Assembly: GCF_001724815.1 (NCBI RefSeq)
Contig: NZ_MEDO01000006.1
Span: 41,428 to 105,427, forward strand
Source of the DNA: Arenimonas sp. SCN 70-307
GTDB taxonomy: Bacteria > Pseudomonadota > Gammaproteobacteria > Xanthomonadales > Xanthomonadaceae
Reading direction: 5' to 3'
DNA: 64,000 nt
Numbering within the stretch: position 1 is the first letter of the stretch; every line of letters begins with the position of its first letter. A model generated the notes under the pieces. That model searched no databases. It was given only the letters and a program-made list of their open reading frames with translations, and was not told where the DNA came from. Shown one piece after another: positions 48,715 through 58,194 of the stretch. Position numbers and translations under genes: made by a program.

Positions 48715-49395
48715 ATGACGCGTGCATCCAAGCTTTACCCGGACGCCCGGACCGCGCTTGACGGCCTGGTGGCCGACAACCAGACCCTCGCCGTCGGCGG
48801 CTTCGGCCTGTGCGGCATCCCCGAAGCCCTGATCGCCGCGCTGCGCGACTCGGGCGTCAAGGGCCTGACCGCCATTTCCAACAACGCCGGCGTGGATGGC
48901 TTCGGCCTGGGCCAGCTGCTGGCCACGCGCCAGATCCGCAAGATGATTTCGTCCTACGTGGGCGAGAACAAGGAGTTCGAGCGGCAGTTCCTGGCCGGCG
49001 AGCTCGAGCTCGAGTTCAACCCGCAGGGCACGCTGGCCGAGCGCCTGCGCGCCGGCGGCGCCGGCATCCCGGCCTTCTTCACCGCCACCGGCTACGGCAC
49101 GGTGGTGGCCGAGGGCAAGGAGACCCGCGAGTTCAATGGCAAGCATTACGTGCTCGAGACCGCGCTGCGCGCCGACGTCTCGCTGGTGAAGGCCTGGAAG
49201 GCCGACAAGGCCGGCAACCTGGTGTTCCGCAAGACCGCGCGCAACTTCAACCCGGCCTGCGCGATGGCCGGCAAGGTCTGCGTGGCCGAGGTCCCCGACC
49301 ACGTGCACCTGCCGGGCATCTACGTGCACCGCATCGTGCACAACCCGACCCCCGAGAAGCGCATCGAGCAGCGCACCGTGCGAGGAGCGAAGTAA
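48715..49395 (+). CDS. scoA: 3-oxoacid CoA-transferase subunit A (LpsI-like)
   Basis: The 226-residue alpha subunit transfers CoA from succinyl-CoA to acetoacetate or another 3-oxo acid, together with subunit B. Motifs are [51 protein letters not shown] and [19 protein letters not shown] [16 protein letters not shown]. The usual segment between VAEVE and DQIHTPGI is shorter here: [15 protein letters not shown] lacks about a dozen residues (typically including GELDP). The pair lies in the lps region of Xanthomonas as well, where it is called lpsI/lpsJ. It could also use acetoacetate released by the tyrosine pathway 16 kb away. Overlap with subunit B is one base. Confidence 0.9.
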   Translation: MTRASKLYPDARTALDGLVADNQTLAVGGFGLCGIPEALIAALRDSGVKGLTAISNNAGVDGFGLGQLLATRQIRKMISSYVGENKEFERQFLAGELELEFNPQGTLAERLRAGGAGIPAFFTATGYGTVVAEGKETREFNGKHYVLETALRADVSLVKAWKADKAGNLVFRKTARNFNPACAMAGKVCVAEVPDHVHLPGIYVHRIVHNPTPEKRIEQRTVRGAK

Positions 49396-50030
49396 TGGCC
49401 TGGACCCGCGACGAAATGGCGCAGCGCGCCGCCCGCGAACTCACCGACGGCGCCTACGTGAACCTTGGCATCGGCCTGCCGACGCTGGTGGCCAACCACA
49501 TCCCGGACGGCATGGACGTGTGGCTGCAGTCGGAAAACGGCCTGCTGGGCATCGGCCCGTTCCCGACCGAAGAGGAAGTGGACGCCGACCTGATCAACGC
49601 CGGCAAGCAGACCGTCACCGCCCGCGCCGGCGCCAGCTACTTCGGCAGCCACGACAGCTTCGCGATGATCCGCGGTGGCCACATCGACCTGGCCATCCTG
49701 GGCGCGATGGAAGTTACCGACCAGGGCGACCTGGCCAACTGGATGGTGCCCGGCAAGATGGTCAAGGGCATGGGCGGCGCCATGGACCTGGTGGCCGGCG
49801 TGCGCCGCGTGGTGGTGCTGATGGAGCACTGCACCAAGAACGGCGAGCCCAAGATCCTGCCCAAGTGCACGCTGCCACTGACCGGCGTGGGCGTGGTCAA
49901 CCGCATCATCACCGACCTGGCCGTGATGGACGTGACTGCCTCGGGCCTGGTGCTGGTGGAAACCGCACCCGGCATCAGCGCCGACGAGGTGCGTGCGAAG
50001 ACGGGCGTGCCGCTGCGCGACGCGGCCTGA
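49395..50030 (+). CDS. scoB: 3-oxoacid CoA-transferase subunit B (LpsJ-like)
   Basis: The 211-residue beta subunit contains the catalytic glutamate Glu47 in [13 protein letters not shown], which forms the glutamyl-CoA thioester. [17 protein letters not shown] at the N-terminus, [20 protein letters not shown] and [19 protein letters not shown] are strongly conserved family segments. Length is normal. The ATG overlaps the subunit A stop (TAATG). It converges on the membrane glycosyltransferase-like gene with 21 bases between stops. Confidence 0.94.
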   Translation: MAWTRDEMAQRAARELTDGAYVNLGIGLPTLVANHIPDGMDVWLQSENGLLGIGPFPTEEEVDADLINAGKQTVTARAGASYFGSHDSFAMIRGGHIDLAILGAMEVTDQGDLANWMVPGKMVKGMGGAMDLVAGVRRVVVLMEHCTKNGEPKILPKCTLPLTGVGVVNRIITDLAVMDVTASGLVLVETAPGISADEVRAKTGVPLRDAA

Positions 50031-50039
50031 GGCCGCCGG

Positions 50040-50066
50040 GGCGCCAGGCCCTCAGGGCCAGGCGCC
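50040..50066. terminator. Hairpin between convergent scoB and GT39-like genes
   Basis: GGCGCC-A-GGCCC-TCA-GGGCC-A-GGCGCC forms an 11-bp stem with one A-A mismatch. The loop TCA is the stop codon of the minus-strand gene. No T-tract follows, so terminator activity is uncertain. Confidence 0.4.
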
Positions 50067-52472
50067 GGCCGTCGCCGTCGGCAGCAGCCGGGTCGCTTCC
50101 CGGCTGCAGCCCCGGCGCAGGCAGGGCCCGTTCCACGCGCGGCCCTGCAGCGCCGATTCCGCGAGCGTGTCGCGGCGCAGGTCGGCCTGGCCGTCGATGA
50201 TGCGCAGTTGCATCGTGCTGGCCTCGTCCACCGGCCGCAGCTGCAGCGACAACTCCCCGGTATTGGGTGCGCTGGCCAGGCTGGTCCGGGCCCGCGCCTG
50301 GCCGTCGGCACCGCAGGCCTCCCAGGCCCAGTGCTGGTCAGGCCCCTGGTTGCCGGGCCGGTCCAGCCGCCAGGCCACCAGCAGGTTCTCGCCGGGCCGG
50401 TCGCAGGCGACCGTGACCGACGCCGTCCCCACCAGGGCGTGCGCCGGATCCAGGGCAAGCGTGGCCGTCGCCTCGCGCGGACCCGTTTGCACGGTCTGCA
50501 TCGGCCGCCACGCCGGCGCGAGCCGGTAGAGCGTCGCCGGCCCGGCGTGCGCGATCGGCGTGGCCCCGCGTTCGCGCAGCGCGGCGGCGAACTCCGGATT
50601 GGCGTCGAGGCCGCGCGCCACCACGTGGCTGGCGCCGCTGGCCTCGAGCACCGGCAGGCCCGCCTGGCCGCCGGCATGCAGGGCGAACAGCCGCGGGTTG
50701 TGCCAGGACACCGGCTGCGCCCGTCCCGGCAGTTCGGCCTGCACGTCGAGGCTGCCGTGCGCGAACAGCAGGCGGTCGGAGGGCGCGGCGGTCGCGCGGA
50801 AATGGCGCGCCAGCAGGCGTTCGGGCGCGAACGCCGCCACCACGCCGGCCGGGCCGTCCAGGGCCAGCGTGCGCAGCGCACCCCCCATCACGTTCCATGA
50901 CGCGGTCGGCACCAGCGCCAGCTGCAGCGCCACCAGCGCACCGAGCGCCACCGGCTGCCAGGCCGCCCGCTCGCGCCACACGCCGGCGAGCAGCAGGGGC
51001 ACCAGCAGCGTCATCGCCGGGTGCGCGTAGCGCATGTACTGCACCTGCCAGACCATCAGCGCCACGCAGGCCAGCGCGAACAGCGCGAAGGCGCGCGTGC
51101 GCGGGTTCAACAGCGCCGCGAACACGCCGCCGGCCAATGCCAGCGCCACCACGCCGCCGGCGCCGGCGGCCGCCGCCTCGTGGTAGGCCTGCGACTGGAA
51201 GATCCAGTCCCAGGGCAGGCTCCAGCGCAGGCCGTGTTGCCAGGTCATGTCGACGAAGTCCTGGGGCGGGAACCAGGGCGAGGCGAACGTGCCGTTGAAC
51301 AGCGGCAGCACCGGGTTGCCGGCCAGCCAGGCCGCATAGGCATAGCTCGAGCCGCCGGCCAGCACGGCCAGGCCGGTGGCGCCGGGCAGGGCGGTCCACG
51401 GCAGCCGGCCGCGCCACTGCAGCAGCCACCAGGCCAGGCAGGGGGCGAGGAAGACCAGGTTGCTGACCTTGGTGCCGAGCATCGTGCCGGCCAGCACCGC
51501 GATCAGGATCGTCGGCGCCCGGCCCGGGGCGGTGCGCGCGAGCAGCAGCAGGGCGATGGCCGCGAGCATCGCCGGCGTGGCCGACTCGACCTGCAGGGTG
51601 CCCGCAAGCACGCCCGACAGCGGCAGGCTGGCATAGGCCGCGGCGGCCAGCCAGGCGGCGCGCGCGGGCAGGCCCAGGCGCAGGCCGAGGGCCTGCACCA
51701 GCCAGGTCGCGGCCAGCAGCCAGAAGGTGTTGAGCGGCCCGACCACTTCCCGGTCGGCCATCACCATCACCAGCGCGTGCAGCACGTCCGCCGACCACGG
51801 CGCCAGCGCCCAGACCTGGCTGCCGACGTCGAAGCGGGCATGGCCCAGTTCGCGCAGCTCCCAGCCGAGGGCCACGTGGTAGGACAGGTCGTCGGACATC
51901 AGCACCGGCAGCCAGGCCGACGCGCCGGCCACCGCCACGGCCAGCATCGCCAGCAGGGCGGCCCCGGGCGCGGCGCGCAGGCTACCGGCGGCCTCGCTCC
52001 CGAATTCGCGCAACCCGGCGGCCAGCGCCTTCCGGCGCCAGGCCACCAGGGCCAGCAGTGCCAGCGACCAGCTCGCCGCCGAGTGCAGCGGCAGCGGCAG
52101 CAGCCAGCCGGCGCCGCCGGCCAGCAGGCCCAGGCCGGCGATCCAGCGCAGCAGCAGCGGCGTGCCTTCGACGCGGGGCAGCAGCGTGCCCAGCGCCAGG
52201 CCGCCGGCCAGCAGCAGGGCGGTGGCGGCCACCGCCACCGGGCCGGCGAAGACCACGGCCAGCAGCGGCAGCGCCAGCGTCGCCAGCGCCTGCGCCGCAC
52301 TGGTCCGCAGCCGCCAGGCGGCCAGCAGCGAAGCGGCCAGCAGCGCGACGGCGAGCACGGTCGAATCAAGCAGGCGCGGCGCCAGCGCCGGCCAGTCGAA
52401 AGGCTGCAGCCACAGGCCCGCGGCCAGCAGCATCAAACCGGCGGCGAAGGCGGCATCACGCGCGAAGCTCAT
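50052..52472 (-). CDS. Multi-span membrane protein, GT39/GT-C-like
   Basis: The 806-residue protein has about thirteen to fifteen predicted helices over residues 10-530 followed by a beta-rich soluble domain (about 540-806). The first large loop contains LMSDDLSYHVALGWELRELGHARFD, with the paired acidic residues DD typical of GT-C enzymes such as protein mannosyltransferases and ArnT. LTGTLQVESATPAM-like and GTMLGTKVSNLVFLAP also fit that group. It would use a lipid-linked sugar on the periplasmic face. I infer modification of the surface glycan or lipid A; the acceptor is unknown. The start at 52472 is the first ATG before a membrane helix. Confidence 0.7.
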   Translation of the reverse strand: MSFARDAAFAAGLMLLAAGLWLQPFDWPALAPRLLDSTVLAVALLAASLLAAWRLRTSAAQALATLALPLLAVVFAGPVAVAATALLLAGGLALGTLLPRVEGTPLLLRWIAGLGLLAGGAGWLLPLPLHSAASWSLALLALVAWRRKALAAGLREFGSEAAGSLRAAPGAALLAMLAVAVAGASAWLPVLMSDDLSYHVALGWELRELGHARFDVGSQVWALAPWSADVLHALVMVMADREVVGPLNTFWLLAATWLVQALGLRLGLPARAAWLAAAAYASLPLSGVLAGTLQVESATPAMLAAIALLLLARTAPGRAPTILIAVLAGTMLGTKVSNLVFLAPCLAWWLLQWRGRLPWTALPGATGLAVLAGGSSYAYAAWLAGNPVLPLFNGTFASPWFPPQDFVDMTWQHGLRWSLPWDWIFQSQAYHEAAAAGAGGVVALALAGGVFAALLNPRTRAFALFALACVALMVWQVQYMRYAHPAMTLLVPLLLAGVWRERAAWQPVALGALVALQLALVPTASWNVMGGALRTLALDGPAGVVAAFAPERLLARHFRATAAPSDRLLFAHGSLDVQAELPGRAQPVSWHNPRLFALHAGGQAGLPVLEASGASHVVARGLDANPEFAAALRERGATPIAHAGPATLYRLAPAWRPMQTVQTGPREATATLALDPAHALVGTASVTVACDRPGENLLVAWRLDRPGNQGPDQHWAWEACGADGQARARTSLASAPNTGELSLQLRPVDEASTMQLRIIDGQADLRRDTLAESALQGRAWNGPCLRRGCSREATRLLPTATAGAWP

Positions 52473-52637
52473 GTGGACAGATCCCGGGGAAACCGGCTGC
52501 AGTCTACCGGGCGCGCGCGCCGGGACGGCAGGCGCCGGGATCGCAGGAAATTTTCTGATGGCAATCGCCGCCCTCCGCTTCGCATTTCGGTTAGATTCCC
52601 AGCGGCCGGCAGGGGAGCCGGAATCCGCGGGAACACC

Positions 52638-53780
52638 ATGCAAGGCAATGAATTCGCGGCGCCCGCCGCCGAGGCGCCGCAGGCGGCGCCGCCCGTCCTT
52701 CCGCCGCCGCTGCCCGCGATGCCGCCGCCGCACGAACCGCGGCGGCTGCCGCTGGAGTTCACCGGCCGCGCCGGCGAGTTCTTCGGCATCTGGATCGTCA
52801 ACGTGGTGCTTTCGGTGCTCACGCTGGGCATCTATTCGGCCTGGGCGAAGGTGCGCACCGAGCGCTACTTCTACGGCAACACCCGCCTCGACGGCAGCAG
52901 CTTCGAATACCTGGCCAGCCCCATCGCCATCCTCAAGGGCCGGCTGGTGGCCTACGCGGTGGCCATCGTGCTCGGCCTGAGCGCGCACTTCCAGCTGCTG
53001 GTGGTCTACATCCCGCTGGTGATCGCGATCCTGCTGATGCTGCCCTGGATGCTCCAGCGCACGCTGCGCTTCCGCGCCCGCTACTCGGCCTGGCGCGGCC
53101 TGCGCTTCCGCTTCGTCAACGGCGTGGACGAGGCCTACCTCAACTTCCTGTTCCGGCCGATGCTGCAGATCCCGACCCTGTACATGCTGCTGCCCTGGGT
53201 GCGCCGGCACCAGCAGGAGTACGTGGTCACGGGCCATCGTTTCGGCGGGCTGCGCTTTGGCTTCGGCGGCGACCTGGGCGCTTATTACCTGCCGTTCGCC
53301 ATCGTGCTGGGCCTGGGCTTCATCGGCTATTTCGTGATGGTGGGCGCGATGTTCGGCGGGGCGGTGCTGGTGGGCAGCCAAGGCGCGGACGGCGAGCCGT
53401 CGGGCTGGGCCCTGGCGGTGATGCTCGGGCCGATGCTGCTGGTCTACTTCGCGCTGCTGGCGCTGCCGGTCTTCCTGCGTACGCGCTACACCAACCTGAT
53501 GTGGGGCAACACCCGCCTCGGGCCGCATCGTTTCGCCTGCACCCTGCGCGCCCGCGACGTGATCTGGATCTACGTCAGCAACGGCGTGGCCATCGTCTGC
53601 AGCCTGGGCCTGCTGGTGCCCTGGGCGATGGTGCGCATCGCGCGCTACCGCGCCGCGCACTTCCAGATGCTGGCCCTGGGCGACCTCGATGCCTTCGTGG
53701 CCGAGGCCGAACGCGCCGAGGGCGCCACCAGCGCCGAGCTGGTGGACGCGCTCGACCTGGACGTGGACATCGGGCTCTGA
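52638..53780 (+). CDS. DUF898 (YjgN-like) inner-membrane protein
   Basis: The 380-residue protein has a proline-rich cytoplasmic start (PPVLPPPLPAMPPPHEPRRL), then six predicted helices. Two repeats of the DUF898 pattern are visible: FFGIWIVNVVLSVLTLGIYSAWAKVRTERYFYGNTRLDGSSF and LPVFLRTRYTNLMWGNTRLGPHRF with the final LGLLVPWAMVRIARYRA. Function of the family is unknown. It is followed directly by a membrane M48 peptidase whose start overlaps its stop, a pairing I have seen described as common in this order. Confidence 0.9.
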   Translation: MQGNEFAAPAAEAPQAAPPVLPPPLPAMPPPHEPRRLPLEFTGRAGEFFGIWIVNVVLSVLTLGIYSAWAKVRTERYFYGNTRLDGSSFEYLASPIAILKGRLVAYAVAIVLGLSAHFQLLVVYIPLVIAILLMLPWMLQRTLRFRARYSAWRGLRFRFVNGVDEAYLNFLFRPMLQIPTLYMLLPWVRRHQQEYVVTGHRFGGLRFGFGGDLGAYYLPFAIVLGLGFIGYFVMVGAMFGGAVLVGSQGADGEPSGWALAVMLGPMLLVYFALLALPVFLRTRYTNLMWGNTRLGPHRFACTLRARDVIWIYVSNGVAIVCSLGLLVPWAMVRIARYRAAHFQMLALGDLDAFVAEAERAEGATSAELVDALDLDVDIGL

Positions 53781-54796
53781 GCGCGCTGCGCGCCACCTGG
53801 TACGACGGTCGCAGCGCCCGCGCCCGCGAGGCCTGGCTGTCCCAGGCCGCGCCGGGCTGGCTGCGCCTGCAGGCCGGCGACGAGACACTGGACCTCGAGG
53901 CCAGGTCGCTGCGGCTGGGCTCGCGCCTGGGGCGGCTGCCGCGCCGGCTCGACCTGCCCGGCCACGGCCACCTGGAGATCGAGGACTCGCCGCTGCTCGG
54001 GCAGTGGCTGCCGCGCCGCGGCCGCGTCGAGGCCTTCGCCGACTGGCTCGAGCGGCGACGCCTGGCGGTGCTGGGTTCGGCGGCGACCCTGGTGCTGGGC
54101 GTGCTCGCCTTCTTCGAGCTGGGCCTGCCGTGGATGGCGCGTGAGCTGGCGCCGCTGGTGCCGCCGGCGATGGAGCGCACGGTCAGCGACCAGGCCCTGG
54201 CCCTGCTCGACGCCACCCACCTCAAGCCCAGCGGGCTGCCGGCGGAAAAGCGCGAGGCGCTGCAGCTGCGTTTCCACGAAATCACCCGCGGGCTGCCCCG
54301 CGCCGACGGCCTGCGCCTGGATTTCCGCCACGCGCCCGCCCTGGGCCCCAACGCCTTCGTGCTGCCCGACGGCCAGGTGGTGATGACCGACCAGCTGGTG
54401 GAGCTGGCCGCCGACGAGGACGAACTGCTGGCCGTGCTCGCGCACGAGGCCGGCCACCACGAGCACCGCCACGGCATGCGCCGCGCGCTGGAGAGCTCGG
54501 CGGTGGTGGTGGTGGCGGGTTTCCTGTTCGGCGACCTTTCGGGCACCGGCTCGCTGTCGGTGTCGATCCCGGTGCTGCTGCTCGAGTCGGGGTTTTCGCG
54601 CAAGCACGAGCGCGAGGCCGACGCCTTTGCGTTCGAGCTGCTCGAGCGCAACGGCATCTCGCCCGAGGCCTTCGCCCGGGTGATGGAGAAGCTCTCCGCC
54701 GGTCGCGGCGGCGAGGCCGGCGTGGTGGGCTACCTGTCCACGCATCCGCCCTCGCCCGAGCGCATCGAAGCGGCGCGCCGCGCCGCCAGCGACTGA
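53777..54796 (+). CDS. M48-family membrane metallopeptidase, likely CTG start
   Basis: The zinc site is complete: HEAGHHEH (His223, Glu224, His227 counted from CTG) and the third ligand Glu280 in HEREADAFAFELL. A single helix lies around 97-115 (LAVLGSAATLVLGVLAFFEL), and the ~90 residues before it (ATWYDGRSARAREAWLSQAA; GHLEIEDSPLLGQWLPR) form a conserved-looking domain. No ATG, GTG or TTG precedes that domain in frame after the previous gene; the only near-cognate codon is CTG 53777, which overlaps the DUF898 stop (CTGA). I place the start there, giving 339 residues. A GTG near 54066 would remove the N-terminal domain. It resembles BepA/LoiP-type envelope quality-control proteases. Confidence 0.85.
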   Translation: MSALRATWYDGRSARAREAWLSQAAPGWLRLQAGDETLDLEARSLRLGSRLGRLPRRLDLPGHGHLEIEDSPLLGQWLPRRGRVEAFADWLERRRLAVLGSAATLVLGVLAFFELGLPWMARELAPLVPPAMERTVSDQALALLDATHLKPSGLPAEKREALQLRFHEITRGLPRADGLRLDFRHAPALGPNAFVLPDGQVVMTDQLVELAADEDELLAVLAHEAGHHEHRHGMRRALESSAVVVVAGFLFGDLSGTGSLSVSIPVLLLESGFSRKHEREADAFAFELLERNGISPEAFARVMEKLSAGRGGEAGVVGYLSTHPPSPERIEAARRAASD

Positions 54797-56047
54797 CTAG
54801 CCTGCGATCGCGGCCAGTCGCGCCGCCAGGCGGTCGCTGATCGCGTCCCAGTGGTAGTCCGCCACGGCTTCGAGGCCCAGGTCGAAGCGCGCGGCCAAAC
54901 CCGCGCCGCGCTTGGCCGCCAGCAGCTCGCGCAAGGCGGCGGTGATGGCCGCGGCATCGGCGGGTACGGCCAGGCCGCGCCGGGCACTGGCCAGCAGGGC
55001 GGGCGCCGGGTCGGCCGGGTCGTGCACCACGTGCAGGATCGGACGCGCGGCGCCGAAGTATTCCTGCAGCTTGCCCGGCGACTGCGCGGTGCCGGTGTTG
55101 CCCACGCCCACCAGCACGTCCGCGCGGGCCTGCAGCGACAGCGTGGCCTCGTGGGAAAGTTCGCCGGCCAGCGTGATGGCTCCGGGATGCGCGCGCGCCG
55201 CGGCCTGCACCGCGGGCGGCATTTCCGGACCGGCCAGCACCAGGTTCACGCCGGGCGTGCCGGCCACGGCGGCCAGCAGCGCGGCCGGGTCGCGGAACGG
55301 ATAGAAACGTCCGGTGTAGACCAGCGTCAGGCCGTCACCCGCCGGCAGCGGGGCACGCGGCGCGTCGCCGAAGCCCTGCGGCAGCACTTCGATCGTTTCG
55401 CGCGCGAGGCCGTGGCGCGTGGCCAGGAGGTCGGCGGTGGCGGGGTTGGTGACGGCCACCGCGGCGGCCTCGGCCAGCGCGCGCGCTTCGAGCCGCGCTG
55501 CGGCGCGGCGGAACCGCGGCGGCGTGTAGGGTGCCAGCACCGGGTCGGCCAGGTCGGCCAGCCAGGACACGCCGGCGGCGCGGAGTTGCCCGGCGAGCAG
55601 AAGGCAGGCCGCGGGCTCGTGCATCAACAGGGCCACGTCCGGGCGCGCATCGCGGCACAGCGCCGCCAGTTCGCGCCGCGCCGCCGGCACCCAGGCGACG
55701 CGGCCGTCCGGGAAACGCAGCTGGTCGACGGTGCGGCGGATCCTGGCCACGCAGCGTCCCTTCCAGTTCAGCGCCGCGGGCCCGGCGAAGCCATCGTCGC
55801 CGCCCGCGGAAAGGTGCGCGGCCGCGCGCCGCGCCGCGAGCCGGTCGAGCAGCGATTCAAGCGCGCCCGGCGAGGCACGGTGCAGGCGCACGTTGGCCGG
55901 CAGCGTCGGCCCGGCAAGGCCGGGCAGGCTGGTGCGCGTAAGCACCTGCACCTCGCGGGCACCCGCGGCGAGCCGGCGCACGAAGGCCAGCGCGCGGATC
56001 GACTGCGGGCTGCGCACCGGCGGGAAGTCGTGCGCCACCACGAGCAC
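54797..56047 (-). CDS. GT-B glycosyltransferase, last gene of the etfBA-wecB unit
   Basis: The 416-residue protein (from GTG 56047) has the GT-B layout: LVVAHDFPPVRSPQSIRALAFVRRL at the N-terminus, LLMHEPAACLLLAGQLRA, SWLADLADP, VLPQGFGDAPR, LVYTGRFYPFRDPAALL and the donor site SPGKLQEYFGAARPILHVV. The family is GT4-like; donor and acceptor are unknown, though wecB just upstream suggests a ManNAc-derived sugar. The reading frame extends to CTG 56107, which overlaps the wecB stop (CTGA), so a start there (436 residues) is possible. Its stop is directly adjacent to that of the M48 gene, with no bases between. Confidence 0.83.
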   Translation of the reverse strand: MLVVAHDFPPVRSPQSIRALAFVRRLAAGAREVQVLTRTSLPGLAGPTLPANVRLHRASPGALESLLDRLAARRAAAHLSAGGDDGFAGPAALNWKGRCVARIRRTVDQLRFPDGRVAWVPAARRELAALCRDARPDVALLMHEPAACLLLAGQLRAAGVSWLADLADPVLAPYTPPRFRRAAARLEARALAEAAAVAVTNPATADLLATRHGLARETIEVLPQGFGDAPRAPLPAGDGLTLVYTGRFYPFRDPAALLAAVAGTPGVNLVLAGPEMPPAVQAAARAHPGAITLAGELSHEATLSLQARADVLVGVGNTGTAQSPGKLQEYFGAARPILHVVHDPADPAPALLASARRGLAVPADAAAITAALRELLAAKRGAGLAARFDLGLEAVADYHWDAISDRLAARLAAIAG

Positions 56048-56103
56048 GCGTTTCCCGCGCAGGGCTTCGATGCCGGGGCGTGGGCGGTCCGTGGCCGCGT
56101 TCC

Positions 56104-57246
56104 TCAGGCGAAGGCGTCGGCCGGGTGGCCGGCGATGATGGCGGCGATGCGTGCCGCGGCGCGGCCATCCCCGTAGGGATTGTGGGCGCGGGCCATGGCC
56201 GCGTGCGCGGCCTCGTCGTCGAGCAGGCGCGCCGCTTCGGCGACGATGCGCGCGCGGTCGGTGCCCACCAGGCGCACCGTGCCGGCCTCGACCGCCTCGG
56301 GGCGCTCGGTGGTGTCGCGCATCACCAGCACCGGCTTGCCCAGCGAGGGCGCTTCCTCCTGGATGCCGCCCGAGTCGGTGAGCAGCAGGTGCGCGCGCGA
56401 CATCAGGTACACGAAGGGCAGGTAGTCGAGCGGCTCGATCAGGTGCACGCCGGCGACGCCGCCGAGGATGCGTTTGACCGGCTCCTGCACGTTCGGGTTC
56501 AGGTGCACCGGATAGACCACCTGGGTGTCGCCACGGGCGGCGAGCTCGGCGATGGCGCGGCACATCTGCTCGAAGCCTTCGCCGAAGTTCTCGCGGCGGT
56601 GCCCGGTGACCAGCACCAGCTTGCGCGACGGGTCGAGGAAGGGAAAGCGCGCGGCCAGCGAGGCCGCGAGCGCCGGGTCGGCGTCGAAACGCGCCACCAC
56701 CGACAGCAGTGCGTCGATGACGGTGTTGCCGGTGACGTGCACCTGCGCCGCCGGCAGGCCTTCGGCCAGCAGGTTGTCGCGCGAGCGCGCGGTGGGCGCG
56801 AAGTGCAGCGCGGACAGCGGCGCGGTGAGGCGGCGGTTGGCTTCTTCCGGCCACGGCGCCTGCAGGTCGCCGGTGCGCAGGCCGGCCTCGACGTGGCCGA
56901 CCGGGATGCGGGCGTAGAACGCGGCCAGCGCGGTGGCGAGCGTGGTCGAGGTGTCGCCGTGCACGAGCACGAGGTCCGGGCGGCGCGCGGCCAGCACGCC
57001 CGACATGCCGGTGAGGATGCGGGCGAACAGGTCGGGCAGGGCCTGGCCCGGCGCCATCACGTCGAGGTCGTCGTCGGGCACCAGGCCGAACAGCTCGAGC
57101 ACCTGGTCGAGCATCTGCCGGTGCTGGGCGGTGACGCAGACCAGCGTCTCGACGCCCGGGGTGGCCTTCAGCGCGGACACCACCGGGGCCATCTTGATGG
57201 CCTCCGGCCGCGTGCCGAAGACCACCATGACGCGGCGTTTCGTCAA
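56104..57246 (-). CDS. wecB: UDP-N-acetylglucosamine 2-epimerase
   Basis: The 380-residue non-hydrolysing epimerase interconverts UDP-GlcNAc and UDP-ManNAc. Motifs are [47 protein letters not shown] with [20 protein letters not shown], and [32 protein letters not shown]. The start is TTG 57246, overlapping the etfA stop (TTGA); an in-frame ATG at 57228 would remove six residues. No wecC dehydrogenase is in the window, so the product may be used as ManNAc itself or oxidised elsewhere. It links polysaccharide synthesis to the etf transcript. Confidence 0.95.
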   Translation of the reverse strand: MTKRRVMVVFGTRPEAIKMAPVVSALKATPGVETLVCVTAQHRQMLDQVLELFGLVPDDDLDVMAPGQALPDLFARILTGMSGVLAARRPDLVLVHGDTSTTLATALAAFYARIPVGHVEAGLRTGDLQAPWPEEANRRLTAPLSALHFAPTARSRDNLLAEGLPAAQVHVTGNTVIDALLSVVARFDADPALAASLAARFPFLDPSRKLVLVTGHRRENFGEGFEQMCRAIAELAARGDTQVVYPVHLNPNVQEPVKRILGGVAGVHLIEPLDYLPFVYLMSRAHLLLTDSGGIQEEAPSLGKPVLVMRDTTERPEAVEAGTVRLVGTDRARIVAEAARLLDDEAAHAAMARAHNPYGDGRAAARIAAIIAGHPADAFA

Positions 57247-58187
57247 AGCGACTTCTCCAGCTCGGGCACGAGCTGGAACAGGTCGCCCACCAGGCCGTAG
57301 TCGGCGATCTCGAAGATCGGCGCTTCCGGGTCCTTGTTGATGGCGACGATGGTGCCGGCGTCCTTGATGCCGGTCAGGTGCTGGATGGCGCCCGAGATGC
57401 CGATGGCCACGTACAGCTCCGGCGCGATGATCTTGCCGGTCTGGCCCACCTGCAGCTCGTTGGGCACGTAGCCGGCGTCGACCGCGGCGCGCGAGGCACC
57501 GACGGCCGCGCCCATCTTGTCGGCCAGCGAGTAGATGATGCCGAAGGCGTCGGCCGAGCCGAGCGCGCGGCCACCGGAGACCACCTTCGAGGCGCCCTGC
57601 AGGTCGGGGCGGTCGGACTTGCCCTGCTGCAGTTCGACGAAGCGGGTGTGCGAGGGCAGGGCGGCCTCCACCGACGCGGCTTCGATGGCGGCGCTGCCAC
57701 CCTCGGCGGCCTGCGGCCAGGAGGCGGTGCGCACGGTGGCGACCACGGCCATCGAAGACGGCGCCTCGACGGTGATGATGGCGTTGCCGGCGTAGATCGG
57801 GCGCTTGAACACGTGCGGGCCCTCGACGGCCATCACGTCGGACACCTGGGCCACGCCCAGCAGGGCGGCGACGCAGGGCATCAGGTCCTTGCCGAAGGTG
57901 GTGGAGGGGCCGAACACGTGCGAATAGCCCGCGGCCAGCCTGGCCACCTGCGGCGCCAGCACCTGGGCCACCGGGTGGGCGTTGGCGGGGTTGGCGACGG
58001 TGATGACCTTGGCGACGCCGGAAATCTTCGCGGCCTCGGCGGCCACGGCATCGGGGGCGTCGGCCAGCACGGCCACGTGGATTTCGGCGCCGGCGATGGC
58101 CTGCGCGCAGCTGACGCAGCGGGCGGTCGAGGCGTTGAGCTTGCCGCCGAGGTGCTCGGCGATAACCAGGATCTTGCTCATCTTCAT
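57243..58187 (-). CDS. etfA: Electron transfer flavoprotein subunit alpha
   Basis: The 314-residue subunit carries the FAD-binding signature [20 protein letters not shown] with [10 protein letters not shown] and [17 protein letters not shown], and [10 protein letters not shown] for the FAD phosphate. With EtfB it accepts electrons from acyl-CoA dehydrogenases and passes them to ETF:quinone oxidoreductase. Two starts are possible, ATG 58187 or 58181; AAGGAG lies just upstream of both. It follows etfB by 7 bases. In Xanthomonas etfA marks one border of the lps locus. Confidence 0.96.
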   Translation of the reverse strand: MKMSKILVIAEHLGGKLNASTARCVSCAQAIAGAEIHVAVLADAPDAVAAEAAKISGVAKVITVANPANAHPVAQVLAPQVARLAAGYSHVFGPSTTFGKDLMPCVAALLGVAQVSDVMAVEGPHVFKRPIYAGNAIITVEAPSSMAVVATVRTASWPQAAEGGSAAIEAASVEAALPSHTRFVELQQGKSDRPDLQGASKVVSGGRALGSADAFGIIYSLADKMGAAVGASRAAVDAGYVPNELQVGQTGKIIAPELYVAIGISGAIQHLTGIKDAGTIVAINKDPEAPIFEIADYGLVGDLFQLVPELEKSL

Positions 58188-58194
58188 CGTCTCC

